A stretch of DNA of 64,000 bases from Megachile rotundata (lineage: Eukaryota > Arthropoda > Insecta > Hymenoptera > Megachilidae), in the NCBI RefSeq assembly GCF_050947335.1, contig NW_027473318.1, positions 4,340,001 through 4,404,000 of the forward strand. The letters run 5' to 3'. Under the pieces are notes generated by a model. The model was not told the origin of the DNA, did not search any database, and saw only the letters and a program-made list of their open reading frames with translations. This document shows positions 1 to 13,141 of the stretch, piece after piece; position 1 is the first letter of the stretch, and every line of letters starts with the position of its first letter. The position numbers and the translations under genes are program-made.

Positions 1-1955
1 AATCACAATCATACAATCGCAATCATACAATCACAATCATACAATCATAATCATGCAATCACAATCATACGATCGCAATCATACAATCACAATCATACCA
101 TCACAATCATACAATCACAATCATACAATCATAATCATACAATTACAATCATACATCACAATCATACAATCACAATCATACAATCGCAATCATACAATCA
201 CAATCATACAATCACAATCATACAATCACAATCATACAACCACAATCAGGCAATCACAATCATACAATCACAATCATACAATCACAATTATGCAATCACA
301 ATCATACAATCGCATTCATACAATCGCAATCATACAATCACAATCATACAATCATGATCATACAATCACAATCATACGATCGCAATCATACAATCACAAT
401 CATACCATCACAATCATACAATCACAATCATACAATCATAATCATACAATTACAATCATACATCACAATCATACAATTACAATCATACATCACAATCATA
501 CAATCACAATCATACAATCGCAATCATACAATCACAATCATACGATCGCAATCATACAATTACCATCTCCCAAATACAATCTCCCAAATACAATCTCCCA
601 ACTACAATCTCCCAAATACAATCATACAATCACAATCATACAATCACAATCATACAATCACAATCATACAATCATAATCATACAATTACAATCATACATC
701 ACAATCATACAATCACAATCATACATTCAAAATCATGCAATCACAATCATACAATCACAATCATGCAATCACAATCATACAATTATAATCATACAATCAC
801 AATCATTCAATCACAATCGTACAATCTCAATCGCACAACCACAATCACACAATCACACTCATACAATCACAATCATACAATCACAATCATACAATCACAA
901 AAATACAATCATAATCATACAATCACAATCATACAATCGCAATCATACAATCACAATCATACAATCATAATCATGCAATCACAATCATACGATCGCAATC
1001 ATACAATCACAATCATACCATCACAATCATACAATCACAATCATACAATCATAATCATACAATTACAATCATACATCACAATCATACAATCACAATCATA
1101 CAATCGCAATCATACAATCACAATCATACAATCATAATCATACAATTACAATCATACATCACAATCATACAATCACAATCATACAAACGCAATCATACAA
1201 TCACAATCATAGAATCACAATCATACAATCACAATCATACAATCACAATCATACAATCACAATCATACAATCACAATCATACAATCACAATCATACAATC
1301 ACAATCATACAATCACAATCATACAATCACAATCATACTATCTCAATCATACAATCACAATCATACAATCACAATCATTCAATCACAATCATACAATCAC
1401 AATCATACAATCACAATCATACAATCACAATCATACAATCACAATCATACAATCACAATCATACGTTCAAAATCATGCAATCACAATCATACAATCACAA
1501 TCATACAATCACAATCATACAATCACAATCATACAATCACAATCATACAATCACAATCATACAATCGCAATCATACAATCGCAATCATACAATTACAATC
1601 TCCCAAATACAATCTCCCAAATACAATCACCCAAATACAATCATACAATCACAATCATACAATCATAATCATACAATCACAATCATACAATCACAATCAT
1701 ACTTTCACAATCATACAATCACAATCATACAATCACAAAAATACAATCATAATCATACAATCACAATCATACAATCGCAATCATTCAATCACAATCATAC
1801 AATCATAATCATGCAATCACAATCACACAATCACAATCATACAATCACAATCGTACAATCACAATCATACAATCGCAATCATACAATTACAATACCCCAA
1901 ATACAATCTCCCAAATACAATCATACAATCACAATCATACAATCACAATCATACA
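1..1955 (+). repeat. Left-edge satellite segment, type A
   Basis: Type A variant order. The first ~600 bases match the sequence from about 20,930 (offset 20,929). From about 700 to 1,210 they match again at offset 21,181, so this copy lacks about 252 bases (18 units) near 600-700. It also matches the end of the 5.73-kb block near 15.2-16.2 kb. A unit with AAACGC at about 1,185 followed by TAGAATC is shared with 16,150 and 22,370. The segment is cut by the window edge. No gene is visible. Confidence 0.85.
41..110 (+). repeat. CGATCG cassette (representative copy)
   Basis: Five successive 14-mers form a fixed 70-base cassette: a CATAATCAT unit, a unit starting GCAATC (giving CATGCAATC), a unit starting ACGATCGC, a consensus unit, and a unit starting ACCATC. 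The palindrome CGATCG stands out in otherwise strand-asymmetric DNA. The same cassette recurs throughout; its ATG triplet lies at 53, 5,833, 10,248, 12,622, 16,565, 18,365, 29,909, 33,107, 37,714, 48,301, 49,615, 53,010, 57,143, 59,937 and 62,397, among others. Two tails exist, ACCATC followed by TACAATC or by TGCAATC. One copy near 50,036 has CGAGCG instead. Any protein-binding role is unknown. Confidence 0.85.
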
Positions 1956-4900
1956 ATCACAATCATACAATCACAATCATACAATCACAATCATACAATG
2001 ACAATCATACAATCACAATCATACAACCACAATCAGACAATCACAATCATACAATCACAATCATACAATCACAATTATGCAATCACAATCATACAATCGC
2101 ATTCATACAATCGCAATCATACAATCATAATCATACAATTACAATCATACATCACAATCATACAATCACAATCATGCAATCACAATCATACAATTATAAT
2201 CATACAATCACAATCATTCAATCACAATCGTACAATCTCAATCGCACAGCCACAATCACACAATCACACTCATACAATCACAATCATACAATCACAATCA
2301 TACAATCACAATCATACAATCGCAATCATACAATTACAATATCCCAAATACAATCTCCCAAATACAATCATACAATCACAATCATACAATCACAATCATA
2401 CAATCACAATCATACAATCACAATCATACAATCACAATCATACAACCACAATCAGACAATCGCAAGCATACAATCACAATCATACAATCTCAATCATACA
2501 ATCACAATCATACAATCACAATCATACAATCATAATCATACAATTACAATCATACATCACAATCATACAATCACAATCACACAATCACAATCATACTTTC
2601 ACAATCATACTATCACAATCATACAATCACAATCATACAATCACAATCATACAATCGCAATCATACAATTACAATATCCCAAATACAATCATACAATCAC
2701 AATCATACACTCACAATCATACAATCACAATCATACAATCACAATCATACAATCACAATCATACAATCACAATCATACAATCACAATCATACAATCACAA
2801 TCATACAATCATAATCATACAATTACAATCATACATCACAATCATACAATCACAATCATACAATCGCAATCATACAATTACAATATCCCAAATACAATCT
2901 CCCAAATACAATCATACAATCACAATCATACAATCACAATCATACAATCACAATCATACAATCACAATCATACAATCACAATCATACAATCACAATCATA
3001 CAATCACAATCATACAATCGCATTCATACAATCGCAATCATACAATCACAATCATACAATCGCAATCATACAATTACAATCTCCCAAATACAATCTCCCA
3101 AATACAATCACCCAAATACAATCATACAATCACAATCATACAATCATAATCATACAATCACAATCATACAATCACAATCATACTCTCACAATCATACAAT
3201 CACAATCATACAATCACAAAAATACAATCATAATCATACAATCACAATCATACAATCACAATCATACAATCATAATCATACAATTACAATCATACATCAC
3301 AATCATACAATCACAATCATACAATCGCAATCATACAATCACAATCATACAATCGCAATCATACAATTACAATCTCCCAAATACAATCTCCCAAATACAA
3401 TCTCCCAGATACAATCATACAATGACAATCATACAATCACAATCATACAATCATAGTCATACAATTACAATCATACATCAGAATCATACAATCACAATCA
3501 TACAATCGCAATCATACAATCACAATCATACAATCGCAATCATACAATTACAATCTCCCAAATACAATCTCCCGAATACAATCTCCCAAATACAATCATA
3601 CAATCACAATCATACAATCACAATCATACTATCACAATCATACAATCACAATCATACAATCACAATCATACAATCACAATCATACAATCACAATCATACA
3701 ATCACAATCATACAATCACAATCATACAATCACAATCATACGTTCAAAATCATGCAATCACAATCATACAATCACAATCATACAATCACAATCATACAAT
3801 CACAATCATACAATCACAATCATACAATCGCAATCATACAATCACAATCATACAATCGCATTCATACAATCGCAATCATACAATCACAATCATACAATCG
3901 CAATCATACAATTACAATCTCCCAAATACAATCTGACAAATACAATCACCCAAATACAATCATGCAATCACAATCATACAATCATAATCATACAATCACA
4001 ATCATACAATCACAATCATACAATCACAATCATACTATCACAATCATACAATCACAATCATACAATCACAATCAGACAATCACAATCATACAATCACAAT
4101 CATACAATCACAATCATACAATCACAATCATACAATCACAAAAATACAATCATAATCATACAATCACAATCATACAATCGCAATCATACAATCACAATCA
4201 TACAATCACAATCATACAACCACAATCAGGCAATCACAATCATACAATCACAATCATACAATCACAATTATGCAATCACAATCATACAATCGCATTCATA
4301 CAATCGCAATCATACAATCACAATCATACAATCATGATCATACAATCACAATCATACGATCGCAATCATACAATCACAATCATACCATCACAATCATACA
4401 ATCACAATCATACAATCATAATCATACAATTACAATCATACATCACAATCATACAATTACAATCATACATCACAATCATACAATCACAATCATACAATCG
4501 CAATCATACAATCACAATCATACGATCGCAATCATACAATTACAATCTCCCAAATACAATCTCCCAAATACAATCTCCCAACTACAATCTCCCAAATACA
4601 ATCATACAATCACAATCATACAATCACAATCATACAATCATAATCATACAATTACAATCATACATCACAATCATACAATCACAATCATACAATCGCAATC
4701 ATACAATCACAATCATACAATCGCAATCATACAATTACAATCTCCCAAATACAATCTCCCAAATACAATCTCCCAAATACAATCATACAATCACAATCAT
4801 ACAATCACAATCATACAATCACAATCATACAATCACAATCATACAATCACAATCATACTATCACAATCATACAATCACAATCATACAATCACAATCATAC

Positions 4901-6160
4901 AATCACAATCATACAATCACAATCATACAATCACAATCATACAATCACAATCATACAATTATAATCATACAATCACAATCATTCAATCACAATCGTACAA
5001 TCTCAATCGCACAACCACAATCACACAATCACACTCATACAATCACAATCATACAATCACAAAAATACAATCATAATCATACAATCACAATCATACAATC
5101 GCAATCATACAATCACAATCATACAATCATAATCATGCAATCACAATCATACGATCGCAATCATACAATCACAATCATACCATCACAATCATACAATCAC
5201 AATCATACAATCATAATCATACAATTACAATCATACATCACAATCATACAATCACAATCATACAATCGCAATCATACAATCACAATCATACAATCATAAT
5301 CATACAATTACAATCATACATCACAATCATACAATCACAATCATACAAACGCAATCATACAATCACAATCATACAATCACAATCATACAATCACAATCAT
5401 ACAATCACAATCATACAATCACAATCATACAATCACAATCATACAATCACAATCATACAATCACAATCATACAATCACAATCATACAATCACAATCATAC
5501 AATCACAATCATACTATCTCAATCATACAATCACAATCATACAATCACAATCATACAATCACAATCATACAATCACAATCATACAATCACAATCATACAA
5601 TCACAATCATACAATCACAATCATACAATCACAATCATACAATCACAATCATACAATCACAATCATACGTTCAAAATCATACGATCGCAATCATACAATC
5701 ACAATCATACCATCACAATCATGCAATCACAATCATACAATCACAATCATACAATCACAATCATTCAATCACAATCATACAATCGCAATCATACAATCAC
5801 AATCATACAATCGCAATCATACAATCATAATCATGCAATCACAATCATACGATCGCAATCATACAATCACAATCATACCATCACAATCATGCAATCACAA
5901 TCATACAATTATAATCATACAATCACAATCATTCAATCACAATCATACAATCGCAATCATACAATCACAATCATACAATCGCAATCATACAATTACAATC
6001 TCCCAAATACAATCTCCCAAATACAATCACCCAAATACAATCACCCAAATACAATCATACAATCACAATCATACAATCATAATCATACAATCACAATCAT
6101 ATAATCACAATCATACAATCACAATCATACAATCACAATCATACAATCACAATCATACAA
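1956..6160 (+). repeat. Higher-order repeat block 1, copy 1 (~4.2 kb)
   Basis: This block matches 6,720-10,575 with a stepped offset: 4,764 near 2,000-2,230, 4,220 at 3,019-3,422, 4,234 at 3,741, 4,248 near 4,137, 4,429 at 4,270-4,995, and 4,415 from 5,668 on. Each step is a gain or loss of whole units. The largest is about 544 bases present here near 2.4-2.9 kb and missing from copy 2; a 181-base stretch of copy 2 is missing here near 4.2 kb. Landmarks include a CGCACAGCC unit (2,230), ACGTTCAAAATC (3,741 and 5,668) and runs of pure consensus units at about 5,360-5,515. Block edges are approximate because plain consensus units carry no markers. Confidence 0.75.
3365..3600 (+). repeat. CCCAGATAC/CAATGAC landmark cassette (representative copy)
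   Basis: This ~235-base cassette reads in order: TCTCCCAAATAC units, one CCCAGATAC unit, CAATGAC, CATAGTC, a TTACAATC unit, CATCAGAATC, TCGC units, then a second TCTCCC group containing CCCGAATAC. The CAATGAC element sits at 3,422, 7,642, 14,307, 20,050, 25,065, 29,159, 32,289, 35,122, 37,146, 40,274, 41,629, 44,939, 52,274 and 55,165, so it is a good ruler for higher-order repeats. The copies at 14,307 and 20,050 carry CATAATC where the others have CATAGTC, which marks a sub-lineage. Confidence 0.85.
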
Positions 6161-6719
6161 TCACAATCATACAATCACAATCATACAATCACAATCATAC
6201 AATCACAATCATACAATCACAATCATACAATCACAATCATACTATCTCAATCATACAATCACAATCATACAATCACAATCATACAATCACAATCATACAA
6301 TCACAATCATACAATCACAATCATACAATCACAATCATACAATCACAATCATACAATCACAATCATACGTTCAAAATCATGCAATCACAATCATACAATC
6401 ACAATCATACAATCACAATCATACAATCACAATCATACAATCACAATCATACAATCGCAATCATACAATCGCAATCATACAATCACAATCATACAATCAT
6501 AATCATGCAATCACAATCATACGATCGCAATCATACAATCACAATCATACCATCACAATCATGCAATCACAATCATACAATTACAATCATACAATCACAA
6601 TCATTCAATCACAATCATACAATCGCAATCATACAATCACAATCATACAATCGCAATCATACAATTACAATCTCCCAAATACAATCTCCCAAATACAATC
6701 ACCCAAATACAATCATACA
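6161..6719 (+). repeat. Satellite spacer between block 1 copies
   Basis: About 560 bases between the two copies of block 1. It holds near-pure consensus units, one ACTATCTC unit (about 6,240), ACGTTCAAAATC (6,368), a CGATCG cassette (about 6,528) and a TCTCCC group (about 6,670-6,710). The marker order resembles 13.1-13.5 kb and 18.9-19.2 kb. No gene is visible. Confidence 0.75.
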
Positions 6720-9700
6720 ATCACAATCATACAATCACAATCATACAATCACAATCATACAATGACAATCATACAATCACAATCATACAACCACAATCAG
6801 ACAATCACAATCATACAATCACAATCATACAATCACAATTATGCAATCACAATCATACAATCGCATTCATACAATCGCAATCATACAATCATAATCATAC
6901 AATTACAATCATACATCACAATCATACAATCACAATCATGCAATCACAATCATACAATTATAATCATACAATCACAATCATTCAATCACAATCGTACAAT
7001 CTCAATCGCACAGCCACAATCACACAATCACACTCATACAATCACAATCATACAATCACAATCATACAATCACAATCATACAATCGCAATCATACAATTA
7101 CAATATCCCAAATACAATCTCCCAAATACAATCATACAATCACAATCATACAATCACAATCATACAATCACAATCATACAATCACAATCATACAATCACA
7201 ATCATACAATCACAATCATACAATCACAATCATACAATCGCATTCATACAATCGCAATCATACAATCACAATCATACAATCGCAATCATACAATTACAAT
7301 CTCCCAAATACAATCTCCCAAATACAATCACCCAAATACAATCATACAATCACAATCATACAATCATAATCATACAATCACAATCATACAATCACAATCA
7401 TACTCTCACAATCATACAATCACAATCATACAATCACAAAAATACAATCATAATCATACAATCATAATCATACAATCACAATCATACAATCATAATCATA
7501 CAATTACAATCATACATCACAATCATACAATCACAATCATACAATCGCAATCATACAATCACAATCATACAATCGCCATCATACAATTACAATCTCCCAA
7601 ATACAATCTCCCAAATACAATCTCCCAGATACAATCATACAATGACAATCATACAATCACAATCATACAATCATAGTCATACAATTACAATCATACATCA
7701 GAATCATACAATCACAATCATACAATCGCAATCATACAATCACAATCATACAATCGCAATCATACAATTACAATCTCCCAAATACAATCTCCCGAATACA
7801 ATCTCCCAAATACAATCATACAATCACAATCATACAATCACAATCATACTATCACAATCATACAATCACAATCATACAATCACAATCATACAATCACAAT
7901 CATACAATCACAATCATACAATCACAATCATACAATCACAATCATACAATCACAATCATACAATCACAATCATACGTTCAAAATCATGCAATCACAATCA
8001 TACAATCACAATCATACAATCACAATCATACAATCACAATCATACAATCACAATCATACAATCACAATCATACAATCGCAATCATACAATCACAATCATA
8101 CAATCGCATTCATACAATCGCAATCATACAATCACAATCATACAATCGCAATCATACAATTACAATCTCCCAAATACAATCTGACAAATACAATCACCCA
8201 AATACAATCATGCAATCACAATCATACAATCATAATCATACAATCACAATCATACAATCACAATCATACAATCACAATCATACTATCACAATCATACAAT
8301 CACAATCATACAATCACAATCAGACAATCACAATCATACAATCACAATCATACAATCACAATCATACAATCACAATCATACAATCACAAAAATACAATCA
8401 TAATCATACAATCACAATCATACAATCGCAATCATACAATCACAATCATACAATCATAATCATGCAATCACAATCATACGATCGCAATCATACAATCACA
8501 ATCATACCATCACAATCATACAATCACAATCATACAATCATAATCATACAATTACAATCATACATCACAATCATACAATCACAATCATACAATCGCAATC
8601 ATACAATCACAATCATACAATCACAATCATACAATCACAATCATACAACCACAATCAGGCAATCACAATCATACAATCACAATCATACAATCACAATTAT
8701 GCAATCACAATCATACAATCGCATTCATACAATCGCAATCATACAATCACAATCATACAATCATGATCATACAATCACAATCATACGATCGCAATCATAC
8801 AATCACAATCATACCATCACAATCATACAATCACAATCATACAATCATAATCATACAATTACAATCATACATCACAATCATACAATTACAATCATACATC
8901 ACAATCATACAATCACAATCATACAATCGCAATCATACAATCACAATCATACGATCGCAATCATACAATTACAATCTCCCAAATACAATCTCCCAAATAC
9001 AATCTCCCAACTACAATCTCCCAAATACAATCATACAATCACAATCATACAATCACAATCATACAATCATAATCATACAATTACAATCATACATCACAAT
9101 CATACAATCACAATCATACAATCGCAATCATACAATCACAATCATACAATCGCAATCATACAATTACAATCTCCCAAATACAATCTCCCAAATACAATCT
9201 CCCAAATACAATCATACAATCACAATCATACAATCACAATCATACAATCACAATCATACAATCACAATCATACAATCACAATCATACTATCACAATCATA
9301 CAATCACAATCATACAATCACAATCATACAATCACAATCATACAATCACAATCATTCAATCACAATCATACAATCACAATCATACAATTATAATCATACA
9401 ATCACAATCATTCAATCACAATCGTACAATCTCAATCGCACAACCACAATCACACAATCACACTCATACAATCACAATCATACAATCACAAAAATACAAT
9501 CATAATCATACAATCACAATCATACAATCGCAATCATACAATCACAATCATACAATCATAATCATGCAATCACAATCATACGATCGCAATCATACAATCA
9601 CAATCATACCATCACAATCATACAATCACAATCATACAATCATAATCATACAATTACAATCATACATCACAATCATACAATCACAATCATACAATCGCAA

Positions 9701-10575
9701 TCATACAATCACAATCATACAATCATAATCATACAATTACAATCATACATCACAATCATACAATCACAATCATACAAACGCAATCATACAATCACAATCA
9801 TACAATCACAATCATACAATCACAATCATACAATCACAATCATACAATCACAATCATACAATCACAATCATACAATCACAATCATACAATCACAATCATA
9901 CAATCACAATCATACAATCACAATCATACTATCTCAATCATACAATCACAATCATACAATCACAATCATACAATCACAATCATACAATCACAATCATACA
10001 ATCACAATCATACAATCACAATCATACAATCACAATCATACAATCACAATCATACAATCACAATCATACAATCACAATCATACGTTCAAAATCATACGAT
10101 CGCAATCATACAATCACAATCATACCATCACAATCATGCAATCACAATCATACAATCACAATCATACAATCACAATCATTCAATCACAATCATACAATCG
10201 CAATCATACAATCACAATCATACAATCGCAATCATACAATCATAATCATGCAATCACAATCATACGATCGCAATCATACAATCACAATCATACCATCACA
10301 ATCATGCAATCACAATCATACAATTATAATCATACAATCACAATCATTCAATCACAATCATACAATCGCAATCATACAATCACAATCATACAATCGCAAT
10401 CATACAATTACAATCTCCCAAATACAATCTCCCAAATACAATCACCCAAATACAATCACCCAAATACAATCATACAATCACAATCATACAATCATAATCA
10501 TACAATCACAATCATACAATCACAATCATACAATCACAATCATACAATCACAATCATACAATCACAATCATACAA
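6720..10575 (+). repeat. Higher-order repeat block 1, copy 2 (~3.9 kb)
   Basis: Second copy of the 1,956-6,160 block, shortened by several whole-unit deletions. The same markers appear in the same order: CGCACAGCC at 6,994, CAATGAC at 7,642, ACGTTCAAAATC at 7,975 and 10,083. Its right half overlaps the first copy of the 2,374-base duplication starting near 8,245, so it took part in a later event. Confidence 0.75.
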
Positions 10576-10618
10576 TCATAATCATACAATCACAATCATA
10601 CAATCACAATCATACAAT
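8245..10618 (+). repeat. 2,374-bp tandem duplication, copy 1
   Basis: Markers at 8,281 (ACTATC), 8,763, 9,424 (CGTACAATCTC), 9,728, 10,136 and 10,248 each recur exactly 2,374 bases downstream. The copy contains six 13-base ACATCAC units (about 8,562, 8,870, 8,893, 9,090, 9,664 and 9,745), and 164 x 14 + 6 x 13 = 2,374, so the duplication is in monomer register. The left edge is set by a CATAATC unit at 8,231 that has no partner at 10,605. Confidence 0.85.
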
Positions 10619-12992
10619 CACAATCATACAATCACAATCATACAATCACAATCATACTATCACAATCATACAATCACAATCATACAATCACAATCAGACA
10701 ATCACAATCATACAATCACAATCATACAATCACAATCATACAATCACAATCATACAATCACAAAAATACAATCATAATCATACAATCACAATCATACAAT
10801 CGCAATCATACAATCACAATCATACAATCATAATCATGCAATCACAATCATACGATCGCAATCATACAATCACAATCATACCATCACAATCATACAATCA
10901 CAATCATACAATCATAATCATACAATTACAATCATACATCACAATCATACAATCACAATCATACAATCGCAATCATACAATCACAATCATACAATCACAA
11001 TCATACAATCACAATCATACAACCACAATCAGGCAATCACAATCATACAATCACAATCATACAATCACAATTATGCAATCACAATCATACAATCGCATTC
11101 ATACAATCGCAATCATACAATCACAATCATACAATCATGATCATACAATCACAATCATACGATCGCAATCATACAATCACAATCATACCATCACAATCAT
11201 ACAATCACAATCATACAATCATAATCATACAATTACAATCATACATCACAATCATACAATTACAATCATACATCACAATCATACAATCACAATCATACAA
11301 TCGCAATCATACAATCACAATCATACGATCGCAATCATACAATTACAATCTCCCAAATACAATCTCCCAAATACAATCTCCCAACTACAATCTCCCAAAT
11401 ACAATCATACAATCACAATCATACAATCACAATCATACAATCATAATCATACAATTACAATCATACATCACAATCATACAATCACAATCATACAATCGCA
11501 ATCATACAATCACAATCATACAATCGCAATCATACAATTACAATCTCCCAAATACAATCTCCAAAATACAATCTCCCAAATACAATCATACAATCACAAT
11601 CATACAATCACAATCATACAATCACAATCATACAATCACAATCATACAATCACAATCATACTATCACAATCATACAATCACAATCATACAATCACAATCA
11701 TACAATCACAATCATACAATCACAATCATACAATCACAATCATACAATCACAATCATACAATTATAATCATACAATCACAATCATTCAATCACAATCGTA
11801 CAATCTCAATCGCACAACCACAATCACACAATCACACTCATACAATCACAATCATACAATCACAAAAATACAATCATAATCATACAATCACAATCATACA
11901 ATCGCAATCATACAATCACAATCATACAATCATAATCATGCAATCACAATCATACGATCGCAATCATACAATCACAATCATACCATCACAATCATACAAT
12001 CACAATCATACAATCATAATCATACAATTACAATCATACATCACAATCATACAATCACAATCATACAATCGCAATCATACAATCACAATCATACAATCAT
12101 AATCATACAATTACAATCATACATCACAATCATACAATCACAATCATACAAACGCAATCATACAATCACAATCATACAATCACAATCATACAATCACAAT
12201 CATACAATCACAATCATACAATCACAATCATACAATCACAATCATACAATCACAATCATACAATCACAATCATACAATCACAATCATACAATCACAATCA
12301 TACTATCTCAATCATACAATCACAATCATACAATCACAATCATACAATCACAATCATACAATCACAATCATACAATCACAATCATACAATCACAATCATA
12401 CAATCACAATCATACAATCACAATCATACAATCACAATCATACAATCACAATCATACGTTCAAAATCATACGATCGCAATCATACAATCACAATCATACC
12501 ATCACAATCATGCAATCACAATCATACAATCACAATCATACAATCACAATCATTCAATCACAATCATACAATCGCAATCATACAATCACAATCATACAAT
12601 CGCAATCATACAATCATAATCATGCAATCACAATCATACGATCGCAATCATACAATCACAATCATACCATCACAATCATGCAATCGCAATCATACAATTA
12701 TAATCATACAATCACAATCATTCAATCACAATCATACAATCGCAATCATACAATCACAATCATACAATCGCAATCATACAATTACAATCTCCCAAATACA
12801 ATCTCCCAAATACAATCACCCAAATACAATCACCCAAATACAATCATACAATCACAATCATACAATCATAATCATACAATCACAATCATACAATCACAAT
12901 CATACAATCACAATCATACAATCACAATCATACAATCACAATCATACAATCATAATCATACAATCACAATCATACAATCACAATCATACAAT
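10619..12992 (+). repeat. 2,374-bp tandem duplication, copy 2
   Basis: Direct continuation of copy 1. I noticed only scattered single-base differences, such as CATACAATC here against CATTCAATC in copy 1 near 9,355, and a CTCCAAAATAC unit near 11,561. The match ends where the ACTATC unit at 10,655 has no partner at 13,029. Confidence 0.85.
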
Positions 12993-13141
12993 CACAATCA
13001 TACAATCACAATCATACAATCACAATCATACAATCACAATCATACAATCACAATCATACAATCACAATCATACAATCACAATCATACAATCACAATCATA
13101 CAATCACAATCATACAATCACAATCATACAATCACAATCAT
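12960..13141 (+). repeat. Run of 13 pure consensus units
   Basis: Exactly 182 bases of unvaried ACAATCACAATCAT, between a CATAATCAT unit and an ACGTTC unit. It is among the longest unvaried runs I found; a duplicate lies at 18,703-18,884. Such runs have no internal markers, so assembly length here is least certain. Confidence 0.9.

Noticed and set aside
69..82. CGATCG as a Dam-type or replication-origin motif
   Set aside because: GATC here is part of one variant satellite unit, with no clustered GATC or DnaA-box context. Nothing suggests a bacterial origin.
768..800. TATAAT-like strings in ACAATTATAATCAT units as promoters
   Set aside because: They are ordinary variants of the unit (TTATAATC), recur with their cassette, and have no partner element or downstream gene.
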